Origin: Flammulina velutipes
Taxonomy: Eukaryota > Basidiomycota > Agaricomycetes > Agaricales > Physalacriaceae
Direction: 5' to 3'
NCBI GenBank assembly: GCA_011800155.1
Contig: JAALGH010000011.1
Coordinates: 1,488,001-1,552,000, forward strand
DNA length: 64,000 bases
Part shown: in pieces, positions 41,858 to 53,952 of the stretch
Layout: the number at the start of each line of letters is the position of its first letter
How positions within the stretch are numbered: the first letter of the stretch is position 1
Notes under the pieces: model-generated
Seen by the model: the letters and a program-made list of their open reading frames with translations, nothing else
What the model was told of the DNA's origin: nothing
Database searches by the model: none
Made by a program: the position numbers and the translations under genes

Positions 41858-42792
41858 ATGCGCACCGTCCCTTTTGCTCTAGTGGACATGTCACAGTACG
41901 TTTTCTTGTCAGATGGAACGAGATCTACCAGTACTTATTGATAGGCAGGTTTCAACCGGCATTGCCTAACAACAGATTGGTGAATTCAATCCTATCCAAA
42001 TCATCATCATTCAAGACTTCTCGTGTCCTTGTGTCGGAGGAACTTGAGCCAATTGAAACCCTCCAAGGCGCCGAATTCCTGAAAACCTTTTTTCAAATCG
42101 AAAGATGCGAGTATTTCGTCGTACTCTTATGTTCTCCGAGTCGAACGCTGATTCCCGATATAGGTCACTATGAGATGTGGAACGCCGGGATCCGTCATAA
42201 CGACCTCAGTCTCGCGAACTTCACGTATCGTGTGGTTTGCGAGCAGAAGGTTGGTGTGCTGAGCGATTGGGATCTACAAGTTACCACGGACGAATACGAC
42301 GCGCACAACGTCCTCGAGCGCAGACCGGGCACCGTGCCATACATGTCATTGGATCTCTTAGAATCCGACGCGTGGTCAGGTAATATACAACATCTGTACC
42401 GCCACGACCTTGAGGCTATCATTTGGGTACTGGCTTGGGCCATCCTTTGCTATGAGGACGGAAGGCGAAAGGTTCCCCTTACTATGCAGGGATGGCTCAC
42501 AGGCGACCACTCAATTGTTTCGAAAAAGAAATTTGCCTTTTTAGGTTGGCTGGAAAAGATTCAGCCACCTCCTTCGCGAGCGCAGGAGTGGATCCTTGTG
42601 CAGGGACTTTTGGAAGAATTGTCGGTTTTCAGGCTAGGGCGTACAAGGATGAGGAATAAAGGGATTACGGAGAAGACTACGAAGGAAGTAGCCTATTCTC
42701 ATTGGGAAGTCATCGAGGATTCAGAGCTTGAGGACGCTCTGAAAGAGGTCATTCTTGCTTCCAAACCTCAGTTTCAAATGAGTGATATGTAA
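41858..42792 (+). CDS. Short FunK1-type kinase, copy E
   Basis: A 274-aa protein, exons 41858-41895, 41949-42106 and 42164-42792 (825 bases), with a layout identical to copy A. Motifs are EELEPIETLQGAEF, CHYEMWNAGIRHNDLSLANF, GVLSDWDLQV, LYRHDLEAIIWVLAWAIL and PPPSRAQEWILVQ. It lies immediately after copy D. Copies D and E on the plus strand mirror copies B and A on the minus strand. Confidence 0.76.
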
Positions 42793-43034
42793 GTTAGCAG
42801 AGCCATGTCTCCCTGTATTCTCTGTCATGATATAGTAGTATGATGAAGTATTATTCACCTACGTATATCGAGGAATCTATAGTCAAACTTTCCAACTTGG
42901 ATGAGTCCAAGTGTGGGGATCGGGTCCGGTCCGCCGTCACGTGATCGAGATAAACAAACGCGCCGCCTCCTGGGACCTAAACCGCTTGTTGCTTCTGACC
43001 TTCATCGTTTCTTTTCTTGTAAATACCCTTGTCG
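42793..43034 (+). promoter_or_regulatory. Condensin gene promoter region
   Basis: 242 bp between FunK1 copy E and the condensin start. It contains tcacgtgatc (near 42939) and an acgcgccgcc stretch near 42958, an E2F/MBF-like core. No TATA box is obvious. Confidence 0.35.
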
Positions 43035-46000
43035 ATGGCGAAAACAAGTGTAATCGACGACATTCACGACAATATATCCTCTCGCCTGGAAGAGGTCCAG
43101 ACATCGCTGGCCAACCATCGCAAAAACTCAGTCGCGCTGCACAAATTGCACGTACAGGCTAGCAAAGTCGTTCAAGGCGATGTCCTCGTCGGAGAGGCGA
43201 AGTTCGAGGAAACCTTTTTGGATATGATCAACCGAGTGCTGGTGGTGAAGAAAGGACAGACTGCTGAGCGAGTCGTTCGGTTCGTGGGGGCATACGTGAA
43301 GCATTTGAACACCAAAGGTGCGTCGTTGCAAGAGATCTGTATGCGTGCTGCTAATAAATGCCGCGAGCAGTTGCAGAAGAGAATGCGAAAAAGGGCATAT
43401 CTAGCGAAGATACTCTGGCTTCTCGATTTACTGCGCGGATTCTCAACTGGCTCCTGAATGGATTCATGGCGAAGAACAAGGTCGTTCGTGGGCGGTCGGT
43501 GCAAATCGTATCCGAGCTTATGGCTAGCATTGGCGACATGGAGTGCGTGCTATTCTATTTCTTCTTCAACGCTCACTCAACTATGATCCAGCGAGGACAC
43601 ATACAACCTTCTTCGGTTCAGCTTGACACAACGAATACAGGATAAAGAATCGTCCATCCGCATTTACGCTGCCACCGCTCTGTCCAAGTTGATAGGGACT
43701 GAAGACCTTGACGAATTGGAAGACGGCGAGCAGACTGCCCTTGAGCACCTCCTAGCAGCACTGTCATACGATCCAGCAGCGTGAGTGACTCCCCATCCAC
43801 TTTATCGACCTAACAAGTTTTACAGTGAAGTCCGCCGCGCAGCCCTCGTCAACATCCCACTGACTCCCGACACCATCCCCCACATTCTCAAGCGGACACG
43901 CGATACGGATGCACTCACACGGAAACTGGTGTACAGCGCGGTTCTTCAACCAAAGCTTGGACATCCACGCCAGCTTACCATTGCTCAACGCGAAGATGTC
44001 GTCAAGACCGGCTTGGGCGACAGAGAGCCGTCAGTTCGCATAGCGGTCAGCAAGATGCTCGCGACGTGGCTCGACGTAGTAATGGGGGAGCCAAACCAGA
44101 TTAAGGATTTGGACGCTTGGGAGGGCGACGATGGCGGGGTCATGAAAGGCCTCATCGAGTTTTTGTGCTTATTCGACGTCGTGGGTCCAGGTGTCACCAT
44201 TGCGGTAGATGCGATATTGGCCATCTTCAACTTGAGGCCAGCCCTGCTCGAAGTCTTCCGATTCTCTGGTTAGTCCACTTGGTACCAAGATTGATAAATG
44301 CTCATTAGACCTCCATCCAGATGAATTTTGGCAAGCTGCAATTCCAGAGTCTGCGGTGCTTGCGCGGATCTTTGTTGAGCATTGTCTGGCTGGGAACAAG
44401 CAGGATCGTTTGGACGATTCTGGCCTGCCTGTCATCTCCACGTTCGCTTTTTATATTCAAGAACAGTATAACGAGCTTTTGGTGGTCGTCCATGATTTGG
44501 AAATTCTTGGACAAGGCGAAGAAGGAGGCGATAGCGAGGAAATGGAGCAGCGTGAAGAAGATCTCGATAAATGCGAGTCTATTCTCAAGGAACTGCTCCG
44601 AATAACGCTCAGTCTCGATTTCTCTGACGAGCTTGGAAGACGCAAATTGTTTGCAGTCGTCAGTGCGTATCTTGACGATTCTCAATCAACTCTCGTTCAT
44701 TTATAATTCTAGGAAATTTGCTGGGGCACTTTGGTTTGCGCGACAGTCTTATCGAGCCAGCTCTTGATGTACTTCGTCAAATTACGGCCTCCGAGCAGGA
44801 AATGATTCGGATAGTCGTTGAGATCGTCTCTGATCTACGAGACGATGGTGACGATGATGATCTGGAGGTGTGTTTCCTACCTTCGATGAGATGAATGTCA
44901 GGCGAGCTTACTTGTTAGAATGATGCCAATCGCTCTGATGCTGGTAGCGTCATTACTGTGAGCCGCAAGGATGTCTCTATGCGTCGTGCAAAAGAGAGGA
45001 CATCGATAAGCCCAGCGGAACAGAAGGAGATTGACGAGAAGGACCTTCGCGCCTTGTCCCTGTGCATCGGTATGTTGGAACGAGTGAACGGGGTACGTGC
45101 ACCAATGCTCTCCGACGATCTGGCATTAAAATGTTACATTAGACGTTCGAGGACAACGTCACTCTTGAAGGCCTTCTTGCCGATCTCATCATTCCCGCTG
45201 TAAAGCGGAAAGACCTGGTTATGCGCGAAAAGGGCCTCGTCAGCTTGGGACTGTGTTGTCTTATTGCCAAGGTATTTATTTAATTCTGTCCGATTCTTGA
45301 ACGCTCAGAAAACTCTTCTAGAACATGGCACTCAATTCGTTCCAACTTTTCATTGGTCAACTCCAGAGTGCGCCTGAAGAGCTGCGGTTGAAAGTCTTGC
45401 AGATCGTGTTTGATATCATTATCATGTATGAGTTTGAGATTCTGGGACGTTCTGAGGATGTGGTGAGTCCTTTTTCTGGACGATGGGCTGTACGAGAGTT
45501 CTAAGAGTGATGATGCAGGCACAACAAATTACGACCTTCTTGGTTCAGATGCTCGAGGCTGAGGAGGCTCCCCTGGTGCAAGCTGTTTTATGTATTGGCA
45601 TCTGCAAATTACTGTTGGCGGGCCTGATCAAGGACAAGAAGGTATGACGACGACTCTATCTACCTGGTTTTCGCTAAACATCTCTTCAGGTGCTGACAAG
45701 TCTACTGCTGATATACATATCTCCTGCAACGGCTGATAATCTGGAGCTCCGACAATGTCTTTCTTACTTCTTTCCTGTCTATTGTTACTCTTCGCTCGAA
45801 AACCAAGCGAGGATGCAATCGGTACGTCTAGTTCTTTTCACAGTCGCGTTTGCTGACGAGCTCCCTAGATCTTCCTTCAAGCATTCGAGCATGCTGCTGA
45901 GCTTCGCGCGGACATTGAAGACGACCAAGAGATGATCTCATTGCAACAGTTCTCGATGTTGATGACTGAGTGGACGGATCAAGAAAAGTCGGTGGATATG

Positions 46001-47209
46001 TGAGCCCCTAGTGTTTCTGTCCATGAATGCTTGTCTAATTCTTCGTAGGCACAAGGACAAGGCGCAGCAGAAGCAGATACACGCGTCCATGGCTATTGAC
46101 CTCCTTAGGGCGTTGTATGATTCCGAAAGAACTGGTCAGTCTGCTTGTCTCTGGCCTTTTCCTTTCGACACTAATTATATCTGAATTAGATGACGAACGC
46201 AAGGTTTTCTGCCAGCAGCTTAACCAGCTACACATAAGCAAGGGCTTGGACCTCAAGTCTATTGCGAAGCTGAGTATCTTGACGGAGCATCTTCATAATG
46301 TGTGTATTATTCTGTTTTGTATTTGCTTTGAAGCTGAAGCAGTTCTAGCAATATCCACTCAACAATGCTGCACTGGATCGGACAATGACCAAGTTCCGTC
46401 ACTCCATGTCGAACTTGTTTGAGGAAGATCTAAGGGAGCTTGAGTTTAACACTTTGCTTGACGAAGAGATTCGTGATCTGTACGAGTACATTGGAGTTGA
46501 TGTTCCCAGCGATGAGATCACGCTTTCGTTCGACAAGTAGGTTGTTATTTAGGTATTGCGCGCATGGATCTAATGGTTGTGTGATAGGTCCTCTAGATTT
46601 GACGATAGCGTTGCTCCGGATGCGGACGAAGAGAAGGAGAAGACACCGTTAGTCTTTCCTGCCGAACCCTGGGGTTTTAGCTGATTCTTTGATAGAGTTC
46701 CTCAACCTCAACCACGCCAGCCAGCACGGAAGGGTGGTCGGAAGAAAGCACGGAAGGAATCGGACGAGGAAGACTTTGCGGTCCCTGTGGAGGTGTCCCC
46801 TGCGAAACCCTCGACGAAGAGGTATGTTGCTTAGTTGGCCCTATATTTCGCTTACTGAGAGGGTGTTATAGACGTGTTCGAGAGACGCCGCGAGGTGTCT
46901 CGCCTTTACGGAAGAAGCGCGCATCGTGAGTATCTGTTGTCGTTGTATCTCCATGTTCTAATGCTTCTTAGTAGTCGAAGTGAGACGACACCAGCACCTC
47001 AACCTCAGCGTCGAAGCTCACGGCAAACACCCAAAGCGAAGAAGTACGTCGAACCAGAGTCTGATGACGAGACGCTTGAAGAGGTGGTTGAGGAGGAGGA
47101 GGGAGAAACGTCGACTGTCAAGTCGGGGAAACGTCCCAGTACGAGTAGTGGGGCGAATTCATCTGGGGAAGAGGTGGAGGAAGACTTGATCCCTTCGGAG
47201 GACGAGTGA
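43035..47209 (+). CDS. YCG1: Condensin subunit Cnd3/Ycg1 (CAP-G)
   Basis: HEAT-repeat non-SMC subunit of condensin, which compacts mitotic chromosomes. The coding region is about 1040 aa in roughly 17 exons with introns near 50 nt. It starts MAKTSVIDDIHDNISS and has the family block FEETFLDMINRVLVVKKGQTAERVVRFVGAYVKHL. Repeats continue: RFTARILNWLLNGFMAKNKVVR, RIQDKESSIRIYAATALSKL, YDPAAEVRRAALVNIPL, RDTDALTRKLVYS, GDREPSVRIAVSKML, and the Cnd3 C-terminal domain ALSLCIGMLERV..LLADLIIPAVKRKDLVMREKGLVSLGLCCLI. The tail is charged, with basic (GRKKARKESDEED) and acidic runs, and ends EEDLIPSEDE. No break was noticed; individual exon borders were not all fixed. Confidence 0.9.
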
Positions 47210-48103
47210 TGTATGTTTTGGATGTATGTAGCCTACTAAGTATACTTATGTATTGAGTGTTTGCTGTAACGACCAGTTTTGTTTTCGTACTCAAAGTACT
47301 AACCTCAGAATTCCCTTGCATAAACATGCACCTACTAGCAATGTTCAATACTACTCCGGACGCGGTCCTGAGAGCCAGCGACGGTCCAATGGTCTTTGTG
47401 TATAGCCAATAGGGAACTGTCTTTTATGGCGTGACCGCGTTGAAGCCAGCCCTCAAGTTAATTATAGCCGACTTGCCGTTCTCTTCCTTCTCGGTTCGTC
47501 TCCTACGTTCATTCCGTTCTTCGTTGTTTTGCACATTTGAGGAGTGAAGCTAGGGAAGCTTCAGTGCAAGTACTGTGCTGTTCAGCCATGGCTTTGAGGT
47601 AGTTTACGGTAAGCCCCACCAAGCTTTATTTTTACGTTGTTACTCATCGAGTGCAAGAATAAGTTTGTATCACTTTAACTACCTTTAGCCAAGCTGGGAG
47701 GACTCGACTCCCGGATATGTACACCATGAATGTACCGAAATACGCGCAATACTTATTCCTGCGAGCTTATTCTACCCAGATGGACGTCTAGCCAGTTCAG
47801 CAATCCTTCCCACCGGACGACGGGGTGACCTTGTTCTCGAACAATAGGACTGTTATCCGGGAGCGTTGGATGATGTACGTAGTATGTATCGTCGCACATC
47901 GTCCCCACGGCAGCCAAACTCCTTGTTCCCAGCATCAATCCACACACTGGCATTGCACGTGCACAACTTCTAGATAAAGAGCCTTTGTCCGAATCTTGCC
48001 AACTAAATTCATCCTTCCCCCGGACTTTACAGCACCTTACCATCTTCCTCTCTCGACGCGCATTCCCCTTCCTCTTTCCCGTTGTCAAACAGCCTACTCT
48101 ACC
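47210..48103. other. Intergenic, 0.9 kb
   Basis: No supported gene. Pyrimidine-rich runs (for example cttcctctttccc near 48069) lie just upstream of the next ATG and may be a promoter CT-box. Confidence 0.4.
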
Positions 48104-51100
48104 ATGTCCAGAAGCAGCAAGCCCTTTGGCTCATTTCCGATGAGGAAATCAAAATGTACGTTGCAGTGGCGCGTCTGTTTCCTCCGTACTGAGCTCATAT
48201 GCATCCTATTAGCCCTCTCAGACCTTCTCGGTGGACAGGGAGGCCTACATCTGTCTCCAAACGCGATTGTGGCGGGAACACCAGAGTCAGTGCAAGCGCC
48301 CTATTACTCTAGTGATTGCTCATGTAGACCCCAGGGATGTTAAATTGACCACATCCCCGATAACCAGTCTCGAGACGTCCATGGCTCAGTCACTGAAGAT
48401 TTCCGAAGACTCTCATGACCACCAGGATGCCTCTCTCTCACCCCCACCAAGCGCATCAAGCTCCTCTACGAGCCTCGATTCTGATGACTCCCCCACCAAC
48501 GACGCCGCGTCCCCGCCACCTTCCGCTGCGCCACCACATCCACCGCCAACGTCCAGTCCGATATCATCACCCATCCCTACTGCTGTGTATGCCCTCATTG
48601 ACTTTGTCTTTCAACCGTATCGCTGATTCCTACCGTTAGAACACTTCCGCAGGTTACGCCACCTCGACAATATGTCCCGTACGTGTTTTGTCAACATCCC
48701 GAATTCCTAGTGGTCATGCTTGCTCCAGTAATACCCCTGGTCTGAAGGAAATGCCTGTTCCCAAGGGCCCCGCACCCAAGTTTACGCCACCAGTCAAATC
48801 TTCGTACGCCGTTTTCTTGAAAATATGTGTATTTCTCGTCTCATCGTCCTTCTCAGGCAGGCACCCTCCAAAGATGCGGAATCGCCACCAATCCCTTCGC
48901 CAGTCTCTAGCTCGTCGTCTAAGCAGCCAGCTCTGCCGTCCAAGTCTTCTTCTGGGCTCAAGTCGGCAAATGGATCAGAAAATACGAAATCAATGCCGAC
49001 CCAGACTACACCGCCTCCTAGGTCGTCATCAAAGCAGCCAGATCAGCAATCGGAGTCTTCTTCTGCACCGAAGTCAGCCGCGACTGAGCCAGAGACGAAA
49101 GACGCGAGACCGATGTCTTCACCGCCCCCTAACTCGCCGCCCAAGCAGACAGCTCAGCCACCAGAATCGTCGACGGCATCAAAGCCGGTCGCAAGCATGC
49201 CAGAGACGAAAGGCAAGACAGCGGAGAAAAACGAGAAACAGACGAAAGTCGAGACAGAAAAGAAGGGCAAGAAAAGTGGCCAGAAGGTCAAATCGAAGAA
49301 GGGAAAGAAAGGGCCAGAGACGATCAACTCATCGGACGCTCCCAAGTAAGACTCTCAGACTACCTCGTTCACAACGAGGACTGATCCGTCCTTCATAGAG
49401 CGCCGTCATCCCCATCTAAACCGGTGGGTGACCAAGTTCCGAAGTCTGCAGCTCCCCCAGCCGCTCCAAGAAGTGATGCATTGCCAGCCAAACAATGTGA
49501 AGAGATACTAGAGGAAGACCACAACTTTACCGACTTGCCGCCCCTTCCATCGAGTCCAAGCGTCGCGTCAGAGGATGAGAACCCTTTGGATCCTTCGAAG
49601 GATCCGGGACCTACTGCTACAGATTCCACTCCCAAGCCATCAGCGAAAGACCCGCCTCATCACACGCCGTCGAAAAAGCAGGAATCTTCAAAAGGACCCT
49701 CCTCCTCCTCGAATAACGATGCTAAAGCCAGCTCGCCATCAGGCAGTAACTCTCTTCCCGTATCCAAACAGTCTCAGGCTCGTCCACCTCAGCCTGCCAC
49801 ACCCCTAGCGAAGAAAGCTGCCGTCTCGCCACCAACGCCTCAAACGCCCTCTCATCATTTGTTTGGACCATTCGCGTATCACCGACCGCCCCCTGCCCCT
49901 CCAACACCGCCTGGGAGCATTCTTCGACCCGCTCTGAATACCAATTGGAGCGCTTGGAGAGATTCATCTGCCATTCCTCCATTGACCGGCGTCGCTTCAA
50001 CTTCAACGAGCTCTTCGCGACCCCATGTGTCTAGCACACAGACGCCAAAGCCTCCGGTTGCCCCTCCTGCCAGTTCTTCCCATCCCACGGTCAATCCAAT
50101 GTGGGGTCCCCATGTCGCACCTTCAGCAGCCTCTTCCATCGACAAGGGTAAAGGCAAGGCAAAGGAGCCGGATGGACCTTCAACGACTGCATCTGCATCT
50201 GCATCTGTGTCTACCCCGGCGTTCTCCCAGAGCAATCCCGCACCCCAAGTTCCTCCTCAGAACACCGCGCCTTCTGGCTCTTCCGCTCCCGCGTCCACAA
50301 GTTTGGCCCAGCCATCGACCCAGGTTCCAAGTAGCAATCCCCCACCTGCCGGTGTTTCTGTTCCCGCATCCCAGGACGATGCGATGTCATGGACTCCCTC
50401 CGACAACAACAACGCGCCTTCTGGTTCTTCGCAACCCCCGCCCCCGCCCCCAATGCAAACTCAGCCGTCCCTCAACCCTGCGTTCCTCGATATAGAGATG
50501 GGAGGGTCAGATGCTGGGCAGCCACGCTTGACTTCACAGCAGCCCCAGCCAGGACTGTTTTCCGGGGGTTTCCAGTCCCAGATTCACGTTCAGAATCCGC
50601 CTACGTCTACGTCTCTGCCCTCGCAGCAACAGACTGTGGCTCAACCGCCGGGTGGATTCTTTTCCAGCTTCACACAGGCCCCTGCTCCAACGCAACAGGC
50701 GGCATCCATCCAAATGCCGGCAGGCGGGTTTTTCTCGAGCTTTATTCAGCATCAGCAACAGCAGCCTGCGATACAGCAACAGCCACAGCTGCATCCACTA
50801 CAGCAACATCAGCCCCCGATACAGCAGCCTTCCACAGCTCAGAACCCCCAGCCACAGCCGTCCTCAGCGCCGATGTCTTCGTTTTTCAGTGGGTTCGCTC
50901 AGAGTTTAGCGGATGGATTTGCGTCACTCAAAGGTCAAGCGTCTGCCAGTCAAGGACACGGGAATGCTTCCAGCCACATACCCGGACCGTCGTCTAGTAC
51001 GAACCCTACACAGCCGGTATACTTCCAACGCGAAGGCTGTCGTCCCCATCCAATCTTGTTCGCGCTCTGCCAGATCTCACCGGAGGCATGTGCGAAGATG

Positions 51101-51846
51101 AGGTTTCCTGGCCAGGAGCTCTTACAACCTGTGAGTATGACCCCGTCTAAATGCATTCTCTTGCTGACTGTGTCTCGATGCAGGGATTGCCGCCTACCGT
51201 ATATCCGCGCGACTTCGAAGAGTTCTACCAGCGCACCCTCTCGTGGCTGCACACGCTAAACCTGCCCCCATGTCCCTACACTGTCTCCTTCCCCTCGTCC
51301 GAATCCGAGTCCGTCTCTGGGGACGCCCCCGAGTGGTTCCTACACCTCTGCCAGGAGTTCGCGCCTTTTGATCGGGACGTTGGGAATATCTGGGTGTTCG
51401 CGTGTTGGGCGGGTATTGAGTCGAAGCGGTATAGCGTGGAGCATCTTAGGAGGGTGAGGAGCGCGTCGGTGGTGAATCCGTCGCGGTTTGAGGGGCACAT
51501 GCAGGAGGGGATCGTCAAACGAGCGAAGACGTGGAGGGAAGGGTGTTCGACGTTGTATTTGGCAAAGCACTCTCCAATTTCGAAGTTGAAGGATGTTCCG
51601 AGGAGGTTTCGCGTCAGGCGAAAGGTGGGTTTTTCTTTCTTTCTGGTTTTTGGGATGTTTGCTAAGGCGGTTTTGTTAGCCGTATTCTGTTTAATTTGTA
51701 TTTATGTAGTTGGTTTGTGTCGCTTGTCTGTTTTGTTGCTTTTTTGTTGTCTGCTTGCTTGTATTTCTGTTGCTGTTCTTTTCTGGATTGCGGACTGGGG
51801 AGGCAATGTTATCATGTCTTGGAGCCGCTATATTGCCCTCGTGTGA
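48104..51846 (+). CDS. Large disordered protein with conserved C-terminal region
   Basis: Likely a single gene of over 1100 codons. Exons near 48830-49346 and 49400-51130 are joined at AA|A (intron 49347-49399). It is Ser/Pro/Gln-rich, with a Lys-rich block (KKGKKSGQKVKSKKGKKG), HQQQQPAIQQQ-type glutamine runs and recurrent GGFFSSF(T/I)Q motifs (three near residues coded 50570-50750, plus SSFFSGFAQS). After an intron at 51131-51182 comes a folded-looking, Trp-rich segment (LSWLHTLNLPPCPYTVSF, DVGNIWVFACWAGIESKRYSVEHLRRVRS). The end is either an intron after RRFRVRRK or a tail with two hydrophobic stretches to 51846. The 5' exons (48104-48660) are uncertain. I do not recognise the family. Confidence 0.6.
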
Positions 51847-52189
51847 ATAGAACATGGACACCGTTTTGAGTTGTTAGGAGGATTGGATGATAGTCCTGTT
51901 CACGTTCCCTCTTGCTCTGGCTTTGACAGTCCTATTACCCAGCTAATGAAATACCACAACGAATAGTCCGAGCTCGTATTCAACGGAAGGAAATTGCAGG
52001 CATATACGTGGAATACACACAGAACAGTAGCATCGGGAGGAGGCGGAACTTTGACCATGGTGGTTTCTGAAAGAGAGCTCTCAAAGAAATAGCATGTAAT
52101 AGGTAAGTAATACGGTAAACAACATTATGTACGTGGTTAGGAAATACAGAAAACGGAAAATAGAAGAAAAAAAGTCCCATCTACTACAT
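51847..52189. other. Convergent 3' ends
   Basis: 3' UTRs of the plus-strand disordered-protein gene and the minus-strand F-box gene. Nothing else seen. Confidence 0.4.
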
Positions 52190-53617
52190 CTAGATATAGA
52201 CATCTTCATAATCGTCTTCCTCAGCGTCTGATTGCTCTCTACTGCCGTACTGAGACAGCATGAACCGAAGATCTACTCCGTTGGCAGCCATCCGTCTCAA
52301 TTCCTCTTTTGCTGCCCGATTTTGCATTTGGATGCCCCGCTCTTCGCAACCGCAAACATAGCAGACCCGAATCCAGTTAAGGACGCTATGTGATAAATGT
52401 CGAGATACGATCATGCCGACAAGAGCATCTAAGCAGTGATCGTGGTAGGACTCGTAGACGTCGGAATCATCGAAGGAAAGTTGCTTCAGGTTTGGAACTA
52501 CCTTGTGGCGTGACTTTCCCTCCACTGTAGTCGTCTCCGCCATGGCGTGGAAGACTGCGCCAAGGCCATCCTCCCCGTTCAAAGAGGATACATTAAGCAA
52601 ATGGAATTCCTCTAGCTGGGGACTGGCGCGGAGGATGGAGAGCATGGTCTCGCTGTCAGAGATCATGAAGTCGGAAAGGTCCAAGTATGTGAGTGAGCAC
52701 GCAGAACGTGTCAAGAGTCCGTGGACAGCTGGCAAGAAATCGCTCAGTCCATTGGCGAAATAACGACCGCATCCAGAAAACGACTGGAGAGAAGGTGTGA
52801 CGATGTGGTTTATTAGCTCGAGGTTTGACGAATCCAAGTCGTTGAGTTGATGGATTTGGAGCTTCGTGTCCAGCCCTCTCTCGTTTTCCCATTCAGCGTG
52901 GGCAGTTAGATGACGCAAATCCGGAAATTGAGAAAGCAATTTGAAGAGATGGTCGACCTCCCTCGCTTTGTCGCCTTCGAACACGGTGTGATTCGCGAAT
53001 GTAGTAAGGCGCGGGGCATGCTGGATATGAGGAGTGTAGACATTGTCGACTTCCAGTGTTTCGAGGGAGGGGCAGATGTCAAATGCTGAGCAAGAGACAA
53101 TGGGGCTACTTGTGAATGGCGCCATCGCGGATACTGTGAGTTTTACGGTTCTGAGGCGCGGGAGGTTCGAACGGGCGGAGGATAGGATTTCCACGAGGTT
53201 TGGAGGGATGTTTTCGAGTCTGGCAGACTTCCACTGCGATGACCGACTGACGAGCTTTTTTAGGATGGGTGTGCCAAGGTCCGCAGCAAGGATATATGGA
53301 CCGACGAAATCCGCAAGATTGAGGGAGAACGTGAAGGGGCGCGTGGTTCCGATCCTTTGAAGGACATCATCGAAGAGGTAGAGAGGATCCTGGCGACGGC
53401 GCATGGATTCCAGAGTGATGTACATTTCCGAGGCCCAGAGACTTGCGTGTAGATGTGTCATAGCTCTCCATGTTGAGCACACTTGACCCAGGATCCACGG
53501 TCCTTTAGAGGTATCAAAGACATCGTAGCCACATTGATATTCGTGGGTCGAATAATTGAAAATCTCGAGTAAGATTTCGCATGGTAGTTGTTGGATGGGA
53601 GAGCGATTGACTTTCAT
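52190..53617 (-). CDS. F-box/LRR-type protein 2
   Basis: A 475-aa intronless frame. The F-box begins at residue 7 (IQQLPCEILLEIFNYSTHEY) and continues WILGQVCSTWRAMTHLHASLWAS. Leucine-rich segments follow (LPRLRTVKLTV, FPDLRHLTAHAEW, SLTYLDLSDFMI, SPQLEEFHLLNVSSL). The C-terminal region has clustered cysteines (CYVCGCEERG) and ends in an acidic stretch (SDAEEDDYEDVYI). It is a probable SCF substrate receptor of the expanded mushroom F-box family. Confidence 0.85.
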   Translation of the reverse strand: MKVNRSPIQQLPCEILLEIFNYSTHEYQCGYDVFDTSKGPWILGQVCSTWRAMTHLHASLWASEMYITLESMRRRQDPLYLFDDVLQRIGTTRPFTFSLNLADFVGPYILAADLGTPILKKLVSRSSQWKSARLENIPPNLVEILSSARSNLPRLRTVKLTVSAMAPFTSSPIVSCSAFDICPSLETLEVDNVYTPHIQHAPRLTTFANHTVFEGDKAREVDHLFKLLSQFPDLRHLTAHAEWENERGLDTKLQIHQLNDLDSSNLELINHIVTPSLQSFSGCGRYFANGLSDFLPAVHGLLTRSACSLTYLDLSDFMISDSETMLSILRASPQLEEFHLLNVSSLNGEDGLGAVFHAMAETTTVEGKSRHKVVPNLKQLSFDDSDVYESYHDHCLDALVGMIVSRHLSHSVLNWIRVCYVCGCEERGIQMQNRAAKEELRRMAANGVDLRFMLSQYGSREQSDAEEDDYEDVYI

Positions 53618-53952
53618 CTCAAGCTAGCTGTAAGACACGCCCATTAGAAGATGAGATGAATGGGGATGGAGCGTACTTACCTGCGATGAAAAAAGGGAGA
53701 GGGCAAACTAGGGACTATGACTGTGCTAGCACCTGCTTTTATACCATTAGACGACTTTGACCGTGCCATTCATAAAGTGCTTTCAAACAATGCATATCCC
53801 TTTAGAGGATAAGTACACTCAGTGAATTGGACCATTTGGGAATGCATTGATCATGATCGATTCTTTATTGTGTTAGGAACGACAATCTGGCCAAAGCTTA
53901 GCCCAAAACGGGATACGGAAAACATTGACTTACCTATACCCAGACTCGGAAC
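53618..53952. other. Intergenic between two minus-strand F-box genes
   Basis: Holds the promoter of F-box protein 2. No clear TATA box; nothing else seen. Confidence 0.35.

Noticed and set aside
50389..50997. 202-codon frame overlapping the disordered protein
   Set aside because: Shifted frame of the Gln/Pro-rich coding exon; GC-rich coding DNA often leaves such shadows open.
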